Shown piece by piece: positions 48,080-61,149 of a stretch of DNA of 64,000 nucleotides. The stretch spans positions 157,334,567-157,398,566 of the forward strand of contig OV816026.1 in the NCBI GenBank assembly GCA_929113105.1, read 5' to 3'. Each line of letters begins with the position of its first letter. Position 1 is the first letter of the stretch. The notes under the pieces were generated by a model. The model did not search any database and was not told the origin of the DNA. It saw nothing but the letters and a program-made list of their open reading frames with translations. Source of the stretch: Agrypnus murinus (lineage: Eukaryota; Arthropoda; Insecta; Coleoptera; Elateridae). The translations under genes were made by a program, and so were the position numbers.

Positions 48080-48739
48080 CAGTCAAACCTTGGTTTACGA
48101 GTAACTTGGTCTGCGAGTGTTTTGCAAGACGAGCAAAATTCTTTTATAAATTTTGACTTGATAAACGAGCGATGTCTTGCAATACGAGTAGTTTTGTCGC
48201 CGAGCGTCACGTGATCCGCGCGATCGCATTCGTGCTCACGTATACTATTTACTATAGCATTGTGACTTCGTGTGTGCGTAAAGCATTTTTTAATTTAGTG
48301 TCTAAGTGTTGTGACTGCTTTTTAGTACTAAGACCCAGTACACATTAAGCGATTAACGCCGTTGAACGCCCGTTACCAAAAACAGTCGACCATACACATG
48401 CAAACGCTTAACCAGCGGCGTCACCAGTCAATAGTATCGTATCGCGCGTTGCAACGCGCTTCATGAAAATCGCGCGTTTGAATGTGTACGCAACTTATGC
48501 AATGCTACGCAGTCACTAACGCGCAGTAGCTAACACTTCATGTGTGCAGGGTCTTACTGTACTGAAACAATACTACATTTTGTATTTTTGTATCATTTTT
48601 ATATGAATGCTAAATAGTTGTGGAACGAATCATCTGAGTTTCCATTATTTTTATGGGGAAATTCGCTTTGATATAGGAGTGCTTTGGATTACGAGTACAT
48701 TTCCGGAACAAACTATGCTCGCAAACCAAGCTACCACTG
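48080..48739. mobile_element. Pogo/Tigger-like MITE
   Basis: The left end CAGTCAAACCTTGGTTTACG, continuing AGTAACTTGGTC, and the right end (inverse CAGTGGTAGCTTGGTTTGCG) are the known pogo/Tigger end style. TA flanks both sides (48078-48079 and 48740-48741). The total is 660 bp, of which 224 bp is the nested insert at 48331-48554. No coding region. Confidence 0.85.
48331..48554. mobile_element. Second MITE nested in the pogo-like MITE
   Basis: The inverted ends AGACCC.G.ACACAT / ATGTGTGC.GGGTCT lie between two TA dinucleotides. It is visibly richer in G+C (GCGCGTTGCAACGCGC near 48445) than the host element. The superfamily is not determined. Confidence 0.75.
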
Positions 48740-48741
48740 TA

Positions 48742-49984
48742 TATAAAGTTTTGTTTCATTATATTACCACGACCACAAAACTATCGTAAACAAATGAAGT
48801 GATTATTATCATGATGTATTTCTTGATATTGAAATTCTTCTTTTATGGCGTTTTCAGTCGTATACAAAAGGATTGTTAATGGTCAACATCAAATCGACCT
48901 AAAATAAAATAAAATTGTATTTTAGAATTATTTGGATAACCCGGAATTAATGTCCGTGAAGGCACCATCGAGTAATTCTTTAAATTATAAACAATGTATT
49001 AGCGTTATAGATTAAATAAAAAACTAGAGCAAATAGATATATTTCAAAATAATAAAACAAATAGTTTTGCTACCTTGATAGTGGTGAATCCGAGTGGCGC
49101 GTGCTCGTATGATACTGTTGCCGCAGTACTGCGAGCAGAGTACTGCCACAGTATATATATAACAATCTACTTAGGTAGGTCTACTTGTGTGCGGCACCTT
49201 TCATGTCGTTAATCCACCTTCGAATATCACGCCCATAAACGAAGCAGTGCACCGAAGTTTATCGGTCGACATCGCCTACAAATGCCGGTAAATAGCACGC
49301 AGAGACGCATTAAGTAAAATTATGTGTCGAGCAAGTATGTAAACAAAATCTCTTGTTATATATAGTATAGTAAAATAGGCAATATAATTATGTGTAGTGA
49401 ACCACTTGATTGAAGTTTTACTTATCGAATATAATAGCTAAATATGTATGTTTTCCAATTTTTCCTCCAAATCTTCCCTATTACAAGCCATTAACCTTAT
49501 TCTTGCGCTGAAATAGTCATTTTATTTAGTAATAATTACGAACAACTGCATAGCTGTATACAATTTGAATACCTGTTCAACTAACAAATGGAGAATCTAG
49601 GTCACCGAAGTCACATACCTACAAAATAGGGAAAATGAAATCAATTTACACTATAATAATACTGATTATTATTAACGTCTATATTAAATCATTCTATTTC
49701 ACTAAACAATAATAAAATTTATTTTCATCCCTATTAAATTGAAGACACAATTATAAACGTAATGCTAAAAAGTACAATCCTAACGCACGCTTTGACTTTT
49801 TTTAACAGCCGAAAGTAACAAAAGACGATGTTTTTCACACCTGTTGATAAGGTGTTGACCTAGATTCTTCATTGTAGAACTTTTTTAACAAGTCAGCATA
49901 AAGAATTTTATTAGGTATGATTTCGTAATCGCTTATTTGTTCTATTACGTGTTAGCAATTCAATTTTAAGCAATTCGTAAATAT
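48742..49984. other. No gene seen
   Basis: A CG-richer patch at about 49090-49330 (GCCGCAGTACTGCG, GCAGAGTACTGCCACAGTAT) has no resolved ends. Confidence 0.45.
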
Positions 49985-50175
49985 ATACAAAAGTGAATTC
50001 TTAAATACGGCATTATTTTTACGAGCGCATTTATTAAAAAATAATAGTATATAGGAAAAAATAAAACCGGTTATTATCCATCGGAAACCTGAAAAAACTA
50101 GCCACAGTTTTTTCCGACGTATTTATACAGCCTTTGGCGGCACAACGACTATGTTTATTCATTCTGTACTCCGGC
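49985..50175. repeat. Interspersed repeat R2, copy 2
   Basis: Matches 42780-42995; see that entry for the shared words. Confidence 0.65.
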
Positions 50176-53100
50176 CCTGGCTAATTCGATGTGCTCTGTC
50201 GCGTGTTTGAAACACCACTACACTCTGCATACTGCCGGCACATGCCAGCTTGTTGTGTGGTGAATGGTAATTATTTGCGAGAGTCACGTTACTGTATGTT
50301 ATTATACTGTGGTATTGCTTTTTCACCATCGAGGCACAGAAGACGCTACCAAATGCAGCTTTTATATACAGCTGAACTGCTGACTGCCTGATTTTCTACG
50401 TATAATTTGATTTCATTAAAAATATTTAATTAAAATTTCAAAGAAAAATCAACAAGCTAAAATACTTAGCATTATGGAGCATAAGTAAACACTGTGGAAG
50501 AAAAGTTATAACAAAAGTGTTATCTATACGTCATCAACTATCTCCTATTGAAGTATTGTTATATGTACAATGTACAAGTACATATATATTAATGAGACAT
50601 CCTGCACGCTATTAAAGATTTATTGATTTACTTCACATTCAATCTGTTTCCAACAAATGCTCTTATTAATTTAACTTTCACCTAACTAAGCATTCACTTA
50701 ATAGTTACTATTTACTGGAATAGTGTATCTTTACAATAGTGTATTTTGCAATGAACTGACACAGCTATCTGTTTGACAAGTCATAATGATCGACATGTTG
50801 AGAAGTTTGATGTTGATTTTGGTATTCGAAATGATCCTTCTGTTTATATATTTGTAAAATTACCATTTTTACCTGCAAAATCCTTCAGCTTCCCTCGACT
50901 TATCAAACATCGAGAAAGTACTAGCTGTACCGGACCGCCGTGAAAATGATATCATAGTATGCATGGATTTTCATTGATCGGTTATTTATTTTATTTATAA
51001 AAATAGTAACATGGTCACTTGTAGTAAATAATATTAATGTATTTTTATATTAGAGACTGATAGCTATAGAATTTATATTTAAATCAAGGATCTATTTATT
51101 TATTACCTCTTATTATGAATAGAAAAGGTATATATTACCAATTATCATACCTACAATGTAGTATGTAAAATGTAGCCATAATATGTTCTATATAAAAGAT
51201 TATGTATTTTATTAGTTATAACACAAAATTTCCTAAGTGGTCTAAAAGATAAAATAGTTCACGGTTTGGCAGCATCAGCACGTCCCAGACTTCCACTGAG
51301 TTTTTCCACAAACCGAAAGGAAATGCTCTACTTAATTTTAATACGGTTTACGGAAGTAACTTCGAAATAATTATCATACTCATTATAATTTATGCATATG
51401 CATAGGTAGTAGTACTGATACAGCAGTAGAGTTGTAAATGTGTAATTTGCATCTTTGTGATCGTGGACAAGCTACGTTTAACATCTAACAGCTGATCTCT
51501 ATGAAACCTTGAACATTGGAACCTCGCTTACTACTCTCGTTGCGTTTTCTGGTTTTACGAAACACACATCTATTTTTTTTATGTTAACTACTATTATATT
51601 TTATTACTGGTTTGTAAATCTTTTTTTCATTAACAGCAATTCCCTCGTTTTATATTAAAATTGTTTGTTTTAATTATTTTTTTTTTTTATATTTGTCTAC
51701 TAATTAGTATAAATTTAACATATATACAAATATGAGAGTGGTTGAATTAATTTTAAATAAACTCTTCCGTGTTAAATAACAGACAATCACTTTGTTTTTT
51801 CCAGAGATTAACCTTAAAACAATTGCGTGACTTGAAAAATTTAAGAGAAGCAAATTTTATAGTCTGGTAAATTTTACATAATAACCATTTATTTTAATAC
51901 GCATTGTATATCATGCGCAATAATATCTAAAAATTCAATTTTTAAGACAGAAATTGCCTTTTTACTGTATAATTTGCATACTATAGTACTAATAGCAGGA
52001 GATCTCAACGTAAGATTAAATTGAAAACTTATAAATATTCAAAGAATTTCTCTTAAATGTTAAATTTATTAAAATACATACATTCAAAAATGATTTATTA
52101 TTATTGATAATAAACAATTTACTAATTATTATAATAATTTATTGCTTAAATATATTCAGTGAGATTTCACTAGATGTCGCTACTTACATTAAAATACTAT
52201 AAATTAACGTTAGAACATGTATATTAAAATTTCTCATAATGTAGCTACTGTATTATGTAGCTTGTATAAATTTTTAAAAAATTAATCACAAAATCACTGC
52301 AATATGTACACTATACTTCTTCCAACAGTATCATTATGAAGGTTTATCCCCAGTACACCCCAGGGCCCCTCGTAGACACATCCGTGTTTTGTAAAAATTA
52401 AACGAATTAAGTATAATACTAATCGAAACATAAAATTTTCGAACATATGGTTAAAACGATATTACTCCTACAGGATAAGAAATTTACGATAGAAATCGAA
52501 TCAGTAGAATTCGAAATTGACAAATACATAGTTTAAACTGATCAATACTGATTAGTATATAGTATAGCCAATAGAAATTATGACAAAAATGTGTAAGATT
52601 TTATTAATTGTTTGTTAAATATATAAAATGTTTGTTCTAAAAATAAATTAAGTATGTTGTTTAATTGATCGAGATATATTTCTAAAATTTGTCATAAATA
52701 GAAGTTTTGAATAAATCTTAAAATTTGTCTTTTTGGTACCATAAATTTTCTGTTGGAACTACTTTATTTTTACAAAGATGAAATAATATTTTATTATTTC
52801 ATATTTTATTTTACATTCTTAGACCAACTTATAAATTTTAAAGTTTTTGGATACACAGATAGGCTAAAACCTTCTATAAACACTTCATTCATACTTAAAT
52901 ACAAGCACCGAATTAACACCAATCGCAAGATGTGACTATAGCGATAAACTGACGTATTTTTCAGTGCAATTTTCTGAACTGATTTATTTTTATATAACAA
53001 AATATAATTATATCTATATCTAATTTGTTAACTTGACAAGCATTTTACCAGAATCCAACATAAATGCTGTTCACAGTACAAAAAAAAAGATATTTTATTT

Positions 53101-53554
53101 AGCCTGACAAAAGTTTCGTTAAATTAAAAAAAATTTGCTTTCAAAATGTTCAAAATCAAATTCAACATTCCTCTTTTACAAAAGAAGGTTTATTAAAAGC
53201 AATGGATTTAGTTTTACTTAATACTAATTTTTTTATTTTATCAATATTAGTAACAAGATTTTTTGACTAACAAGAAACACCCTACATATTTTTGTGATTT
53301 TGATTCCACACTTTAAATACTTCTGGATAATAGATATGGCTTTGATTACTTCTATAACTACAATTTTTGAAAAAAAAATAAAAATTTCCTTAAAAGGTAC
53401 TACTGTTTTTTTCGGAAGCTAATCAAAGCAGTTTCAATATTTGTAAGACAAAAAAATGATATTAAAATAATAAATCAAATAAGAATAAAGTAGATAGCAC
53501 TTCGATCCAAGTTACATTTACACACCTAAAATTAAAACTGCGGGAATTTGAAAA
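50176..53554. other. No gene seen; very AT-rich
   Basis: No supportable exon or repeat ends. Confidence 0.5.
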
Positions 53555-53720
53555 TTCTTTGAGGGGGGACAAGGCGGGGCATTTGCCCCCTCCTGAAAGT
53601 TGAACAATTTGGATTTTATTGAGAATTTTGTATAATATGCCGTTTATTCTAGGCTAGCCCCCCCCTAGCATGCCGTTTGTTTTAGGCTTGCCCCGCCCTA
53701 GACAAATTTCTGCAGGCGCC
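53555..53720. mobile_element. hAT-like MITE remnant with short tandem duplication
   Basis: Contains CATTTGCCCCCTCCTGAAAG, which resembles the inside of the hAT MITE at 8431 (GCTCCCCCCTGAAAG). It ends near GCAGGCGCCTATGC, a hAT-style end. Two copies of about 42 bp follow each other (ATGCCGTTTATTCTAGGCT and ATGCCGTTTGTTTTAGGCT). Confidence 0.55.
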
Positions 53721-54524
53721 TATGCATGTAGTACTACTGATGGTGTTTCGCTTGTGCCCATATCAACTCGATCGGCTTTAAATTACAAACATAAAGGAGC
53801 AATCCTAATATGGTTCTTCCGTTAATTTTCACCATTTCATCGATTTTGACTACTATGATTTACTTTTCCTTGGATTTTCGAAGGATTGTCGTTCAGCCAT
53901 AGTTAAAATTGGGTACTAAAATATTATTATGTTTATTTAAATTACAATTAAGATTGTTACATAAATCATACCTGCACAGTGATAAGAATAGAGCCGGTAA
54001 GTTCTAAAAGAACTATTGTTTTAATAAAAGGAATGAAAATTATAAAAGACTTGAGAAAACTCGAACCAAACCATAACCTCAAAGATTGTCAGTATTAATA
54101 TCTTTAGGTATGAATTTCCGATTCTTCCTTTTATTTAAAACTTTAGAAATTAATTAATGAGCATTTTGTCACGTTAATTATTATGAATGTACATTAATTA
54201 TAGTTTTTTACACATACAATAAAATATAATTTATTAATTCGTAGTTGAGCGAACGTAAGCCGTAATTGTACAATTTATTTAATGTACAACTGAAACGACG
54301 CTTTTCCTATAATTTATACACAAATTTACTAAAGTTGTGTGAACGTGCCTCATATTTTAGCCAATCAACGTGAAGGTCAAGCTTGTCCTATGCCTTCCTG
54401 CGTTTTATTCTTAGCTGAATTCTACTATAGATACAACATCTAATTGTATCTGTATCTGTATCTAGATACCAAATTGAAAGTATCTTATGTAACACTGCGA
54501 ATACGTATGGTTATGGTAAATGAG
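53721..54524. other. No gene seen
   Basis: AT-rich. TGTATC is repeated three times near 54448-54465. Confidence 0.5.
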
Positions 54525-54800
54525 TGTTTTATTTTCTTTATTTATTTACTTTCTGGCGAAGCATCCTCGTACCTTATAGCACCGATTACTATAATCATTT
54601 GGCCGAACCTACTAGAATTTATCTGAAACTGGATGAATTCCACTTTCAGTAGGGATTTTTATCGTGCCAAACATCGAGTTGATACAGAACCTGCAGTTTT
54701 ACTTCATATCCGAGAAGAAGGAATGTTGTAATTTTTCTCCGCTATGAAAAATTACCACCCCGACCGGGGATCGAACCTGCGACCCGTTTTCAGAGTTAGT
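54525..54800 (-). mobile_element. tRNA-derived SINE, minus strand
   Basis: The reverse complement follows the SINE at 10446 closely: GGGTCGCAGGTTCGATCCCC (B box), TTTGGCACGATAAAAATCCC, GCCAAATGATTATAGTAATC, and an (A)n/(AATA)n tail toward 54525. The extreme tRNA head is degraded. Confidence 0.85.
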
Positions 54801-55807
54801 TTTCAAATAACTTATAAAATGTACATCATACTGTGAAAAGTACAGATGGTCAAAAAGAAAAAAAAACGAATGATTCGTCAAATTAGAAACTACTCAAGCC
54901 TATAAGGGCGATCCATTCTTGCTGTATTATTTCAGTGTATAGTGTTTACTTCCAGTAATAAATCTTTAAAACTGAGAATAAATAGCACATTATATTTGCA
55001 AAATTGAACTACTAATTTTGATAAAATTTCTGAAATTGTGATACAAGTAACAATTTTGCAAAGGTAATTAAAGAAATGAATAATTTTGCTGTTAGATATA
55101 TTTATTTTTTTCAAAACTCTCACTTTACTCACTCACAACTGCCTAATTAAACTACATATAATAAAAAATGTATATTAGTATTTACGATATTTATTTAAAT
55201 TAAACTGATCATAACCTAAATTGATCCCACCTGTTAAATTTGCAACATGTTATGCAAGCTAATATAACATCAATATTGCATATATATTTAAGTAAGTATG
55301 ACAATGATATATTGAATATTCCATAAAGTATAGAACATACCTACATATTTTATAATAAAACCTCAAAGTATCTAAAATATGGTATCATAATTCATAATTA
55401 AAAGATCCGACAAGTTGTATTATTGCTAATAACTATTTTAATTGTGCAGCAAAAATTATGAAAAAATTAGAATTCTCTTATCGATGTTAATAAAACGCCA
55501 GGCTTCCGAAGTCCGTGCAGGAACCTGCAATAAAAATTCATAAAAATGTATGGTAAAGAACATTGGCTAACCTCAATTACTTACAAGAAATGTAATTAGT
55601 TGTACTTGATTTTTTTCTTTTTTAAATATAGCGGCATCAACAGCTATGGTTATTAGCCGCTTTTCTCAAGTTGTTTAAAAGCAATAGTTCTGACTCGTTG
55701 TACTTGATTATTACTGTTATTATTACTTTTTTATTTTACATATTTCTTTAATTATTGCATTATTAATAATTGTTGTATTATTAAAACAGAATATAATGCG
55801 TATACAT
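54801..55807. other. No gene seen; AT-rich
   Basis: No supportable exon or repeat boundary. Confidence 0.5.
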
Positions 55808-56200
55808 CAGTGGCGGATTTAGGCACAAGCGTTGGAAGCGGCCGCTTCAGGCCCCGCAAGTCAGGGAGTCCCGCAGAGGCCTCCAAGAACCGCACTGGAC
55901 ACGCGACAAATAAAAATTATTGCCGTAGGAATTCACTTTCCCGCAAAAAAGTGAAACAAGAAACAGATCATATCGTGTACAGGCTGGTAAAAAAAGTGTA
56001 CGGTTGACGCATTCGTACAAAAAGTGAGTTTCGTACAAAAAGACAAGCGGCAGTCAGAGCGATATTGTAACGAAGTAGACTGTTTCACCGCAGATCTGCG
56101 AAGAATGTCTCATCTCTGTCGGATCGAATTAATGGTTTCTGATAGACATTCGGTGAACAGTCGCGGATTTACGCACAAGCGATGGAAGCGGTCGCTCTTT
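55808..56200. mobile_element. Two hAT-like left ends in direct order
   Basis: CAGTGGCGGATTTAGGCACA (55808) recurs as CAGTCGCGGATTTACGCACA (56158). Each is followed by AGCG.TGGAAGCGG.CGCT. CAGTGGCGGA is a common hAT terminus. The two copies are 350 bp apart in the same direction, and no matching right end was found. Confidence 0.6.
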
Positions 56201-56460
56201 ACAAGTTTATTTGGTATACTAATAACTAATTTATCTACGACCACTATCAAAATGACTCATTGTGCATAATCTTTAAACTGTACGGAAATGACCTTGGGAA
56301 ATGATTTCGCATTTTCAGTGGTTCTATTAAAATGCCATAGATGCCAGCACATACAATATTTCTAATTATTTGAAATATACAAAGTTATAACTTTTATATA
56401 AAGATTAATTTATTTTTAAAAGTTAAAAATTGTTAATGGGCTATTGTATATAACTATTAT

Positions 56461-56585
56461 ACTCACACTTTTATAGTGATTTGTGTACAAATCACAGACG
56501 GCATCCTAAGACAGCTGTCTCGAGCTTTTGGCTCTCCTCAATTAGGGGTAGCTCGTATGTGAATTCTACACACATCACCTGAGCG
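56461..56585. repeat. Palindrome, diverged copy
   Basis: TAGTGATTTGTGTACAAATC faces TAGCTCGTATGTGAATTCTA, then CACACATCAC, around the centre CGAGCTTTTGGCTCTC. It is an older version of the palindrome at 56735-57022. Confidence 0.75.
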
Positions 56586-56734
56586 TATATACTAGCTTGG
56601 AAATAACATTAACACCATCAAATAACTGTAGTGCCTCCTGTAGGTATCTAACCGCACTAAACGACGTAATTTGATTATCCAATACAGGAATATACAAAAT
56701 TAAATCCGGTCGAGCGTCCGACCGTATAATTACT

Positions 56735-57022
56735 ATAAATAAAATACAAGATAAACACAAACGTGTTTTAATAAAGTGAGTTTTTAATAAATTTAAAAGT
56801 TTAGAGATTGTTAATGGACGACTATTATAGTCACAGTTTTATAGGGATATGTGTATAAATCACAGACGGCACTTTAAGACAGCTGTTTAGAGCTTTTGGT
56901 TCTCCTCAGTTAAGGGAGCTCGTCTGTGATTTATGCACATATCACTATAAAATTGTGAGTAAAATCATCAACAAAACTCACTTTATTAAAACACGTTTGT
57001 GTTCATTTTGTATTTTATTTAT
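56735..57022. repeat. Near-perfect palindrome, 288 bp
   Basis: The outer arms TAAATAAAATACAA...CACAAACGTGTTTTAATAAA, then GTGAGTTTT (56736-56785), are the inverse of 56973-57020. The inner arms TCACAGTTTTATAGGGATAT...ATCACAGACGGC (56831-56870) are the inverse of 56918-56958. The centre is TTTAGAGCTTTTGGTTCTCC. Confidence 0.92.
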
Positions 57023-57255
57023 GCTAATTTATTTTGTTTAATTAATGTTTTACTTTAAATTATATTTTCAATGCAAATCCATATAGAAAAAATTATCACC
57101 CCAACTGGAAATCGAACCCTGGGTCTTCAACTTTCTGAGCGACATCTCTACCTCTGAGCTACTGTGTCGACTACCAACATATAAAGTTATTATTACCATA
57201 TAAAGTTATTACAAAAATTGTTATTGAATTAACGTAAAATTGATTTAACGATGTA

Positions 57256-60200
57256 GCCTTCTGATGGCTTTAATCCATACATTTAGAATAACCGGTCTAT
57301 TACATAAAAATCTAAAAATGTTTTGGGAATTTATTATTTCAAATTACATTCAAATGAAGCATTAGGTATTCAATGTATTTGAAGATTGAGGTTATGATTT
57401 ACTTACATTAACAAAAAAAAACAACGGCGTAACAACACGACGTCCAAAATAGATGTCTCTATGACATTTAAAAAATTAAAGACATCAACAAGACTACTAT
57501 TATTCGAAGTTCATCTGTGTTTTTACATACGTACATACAAATTCATACATAATAATACAAATTATAATGGAAACCTCCTAACCGGCTAGCTCGCGGTGTT
57601 AATAAGAAGTCCCTGCTATATTAAGATTTATTACACAAAACATTAACCTTAAGCTGACTGAATGTTTGGGTCCGGCAAACGTCTGCTTTAACATAAACGT
57701 TTGAACTCAGCACAAGTAATAATAGAAATAAAAGACACAAGATACAAAAGAAATAAAAAGTTATTTATTCAAAAGAACACAAATATGAACAGAAAGGATT
57801 AATACCAAAATCAATATTTACGATAAAACAAAAGGCAATTACAGATCATACAAAAATTATTTGCAAATAATCCCAATCAATATAAAATAATTGGACGAAA
57901 TCAATGAGTCCTATACAGTTCTCATATACAATATTTTCACATAGTCAAATTAGCAAATTAATTACATACCTTAACAGAAATGAATATCAGAATATCACTT
58001 AAGATTTCTGCAGAAGAGGTAATTCGTTTACAAGTGGCAACGGTGCCTTTACATACTTGAAACCACAAAAGACTAATGAAGTTACTCTATTAGATAACCT
58101 AAAAAATGCAAGAAAGAAAATGTGTATACAGTTATAGGTGGTCATTCTGTGTTGGAAGATGTTTTGGTTTTGTCTTCTTTCTGTTGTTGTTGGTTGCTGG
58201 TAATACTCTTATTATTCACAGTTGCGGTTCCGATAGCGGTTTGGTTGGTGACCAATAATACCTAACGTCTTGGACGGTATTTAATAAGGTAAAACGCAGC
58301 TAAAGCTAGGGTAGAAAGACGAAAGGGTAGAAAGAAGAGCCTAGAAAGAAATTCTACATAAATTAACGGTTTACCAATGTAAACGAAAGCCTACCGGAAA
58401 AAGGTGTTTTCATCGGCTTTAAAACAATTGAGGCACAAAGGGTAAATTGTTACCTCTTGAAATTATAGTGTTGAAAGATATGAATATTCCTACAAAACAA
58501 GGAATTGTTAGAGATAACCGTAATGAATAAAGTAGTTAAGAAGTGTACCTTGTAGTAGAGTCTGATGACCAAGGAGTTGAATTCCTGCGACACTAACAAT
58601 CACCACTGTGAAACAACTGATCATCAGGAATTAATTGTACTTTATCCACTAGTAAATTCACAAACAGGGAAAAATTAGCAAAATTTCCTAAAACTGGAAT
58701 AAAGCACACACTCTACTTGCAAGACAAATTACAACTAACTTTTTCAGAATGAGAAAAGTGATTAGCCTTTCAAGATTTTCTAGAAACCGCGATACAGCCG
58801 AATTTACCAATGATGAAGCCTGAACAGAAACATCACCAAATAAGGAATAACCAATAAAAAAAGGTGTGTCCACAAACACTTCCATATTTGGAGTGAGAAA
58901 AATATTATAAACACACTGAAGAAAAGCCTTTTAAGAAGCAAAATTTCAAGTTAAACATTAACGTGACATTGAACTGGAGAAAAGCCTTAAAAAAATTGTA
59001 ACAAAATATTATACAAATATTTGTATTTGTGTACAATACAACAGCAGTATACAACAGCTAGAGGGCTTAAATTACCGGCAGAGAATCCATGATTTGTCAA
59101 TCACTATCGAGAAACAGTTAGTAGAAAGGGTTATCATGTCCCCATATTCTATTCTGCAACTGCCTGGACAGTTTAGTTATAACTTAAAATTTATACATAT
59201 AACCTACTGTTCGTCTCCTCGTTAGTACATATTACAACTAAAGAAGCATTTATCTGCTTAAACAAGTTTATAACATCCCATGGCATTGATTGATCAACAT
59301 GCAACACCAGCAATATTTGTACTTGTAGCACGGATAAAGTGAATCATATCATCGGTGACTTGGAATCACTTCTGCGTAGATAGTAAAACCCAAGATCGAA
59401 GCAACAATGAAAAAGTTTGTGGCATCATCACCTATCGAACCGAAACCATGAGGCATCGAAATCTCGATAATTTTCGTTTGTTTTTTTCGGAGAACTGTTT
59501 GAAGAAGACACATCACTTCCATGAATATCTTCCTTCACTATTCAATATCCATGGATGTATTCAAGTAAACATTGGATTACAGATCCACTTTCAGTTAATG
59601 TGATTAAAATATATAGCGCCACACCAGCAAATACAGACAAGTTTATAGCAAACTTCACGAATAGTGCTTAGAAATTGTAAGTTCAAGGAACAGTTCCTTC
59701 CAGGTTTTTGAGCGCAATTACAAACAGACTTCTGGAACTAACTGAAAAATTGATATAGGAATCATTTGAGAAACGTAGAGAGAAAGTTGATTAAAATGTA
59801 TCTTAAGTTAGAAATCCCCTGACAGATAATCAATTAATTTGGCGTCAGAAATACGCAAATACCATAGGGGCTATTACTGAAAGAAGAAGAAGAAGAAGAG
59901 TTTTTATAAACATGTATTTTATTTGTTATCAAAAACTTTTTGAATTTATATTATTGTTACAACAATGTTTTGCCTAATTGCTATTGACCGCTTATATTGG
60001 GGCCTGAAATGTGATTTATAATAAACCTTATAATAATATTATAAATCCGACCTTGGGTTAATAAACTAAAACCAAGATTTTATAATAATAAAACAAGTTC
60101 TATAACAGTGTCTTCTCTAGTAGCAGCAACGGAATATTGTAACTGAATTAGAATTTCTGAGTCTCTACATTTTTTGTTTTCACAGTAATCGGGACTTATT

Positions 60201-61149
60201 TTGGTGCCAGAAATCCTGGGTAGTAGTTTACTTAGGGTTACTTACGAATATACAAAAATTTAAAAATCTTTTTTGAAAATACTTAACTTTTTAATACTCT
60301 AAACACTTTCTTACAAATGGTCCGTAGAAAATGGCTGTAGCTGAAGAAAAGTCCAACAAGTACATAAATAAATTTTCCATCATAGAATAATTCTGTCTTT
60401 TTTTTTTCTCTTTTATATCAAAACCTTGTCTTCTTTAATGTTGTTTGTGGGCAAGTCTTAATAGTCATTCATAGCTTTTACAGAACGATGATGATGATGC
60501 TTTCTTGAATACGATGCAGCTGCCGAGGACGTGTGATTTTAACAACGTTCGAAGTTTCAAATTAAACATAATCTTAAATACATTCATCCCTATAAGCTGT
60601 TTTACTGTTTTCCAGAAGAAATTCCAGTTGTTGCACCAACAATTTTTATTTCCGATTTATTGAATACTCATAAATATTTCTCGATGTATATATCAGCTTA
60701 GACCTTCCTACAACCACAATCCACATTCTCTATACACCTGGAAGTGATTATTTGTAACTGTCGCCTAGATTCTGTAAAACTCTTTCTGAAAAAGAAATTT
60801 CTAATTCCAGATTTCAATGTGCATATGCAAAATAAGTATGACTTAATTGCGAGTGTGTATATATTAAAATATGACTTACAAGAAAACTAAAAAACTAAAA
60901 AGAAGACTCGAGAAAACTAAAAGAATCACAAAAAATATCTAATAGAAAGTTATACAAATGCATTTAAATCCGACCTTTATTGATGACCTTGATTCTAAGA
61001 ATTTAATTAAATACTGTTCCAGTGTCGGGCTATTTCTCTACCGAATTGAAACAATCAAAAATTAAGTAATTTCCGGCAGTATAATAGATTTTTCGTATTC
61101 AGAGATAGTTACTCGAACTATCGGTGATTACTATAAACTTGCGGTTATA
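57256..61149. other. No gene seen
   Basis: AT-rich. (GAA)n at 59881-59899. No frame resembles a known protein. Confidence 0.5.

Larger units (their letters stand above)
56222..57255 (-). mobile_element. Repeat with tRNA-like segment, copy 2, interrupted by palindromes
   Basis: The homologue of 16255-16775. At 57094-57172 (minus) lies a well-kept tRNA-like stretch: A box TAGCTCAGAGGTAGAG and B box GGGTTCGATTTCC. It starts next to TTTATCTACGACC (56230-56242), the inverse of the border word of hairpins A-C. The block 56420-57022 is absent from copy 1 and holds two palindromes. Confidence 0.75.

Noticed and set aside
57094..57172. Functional tRNA gene (minus strand)
   Set aside because: Good A and B boxes, but the acceptor stem does not pair well, and a diverged copy at 16599-16675 shows that it is part of a repeat.
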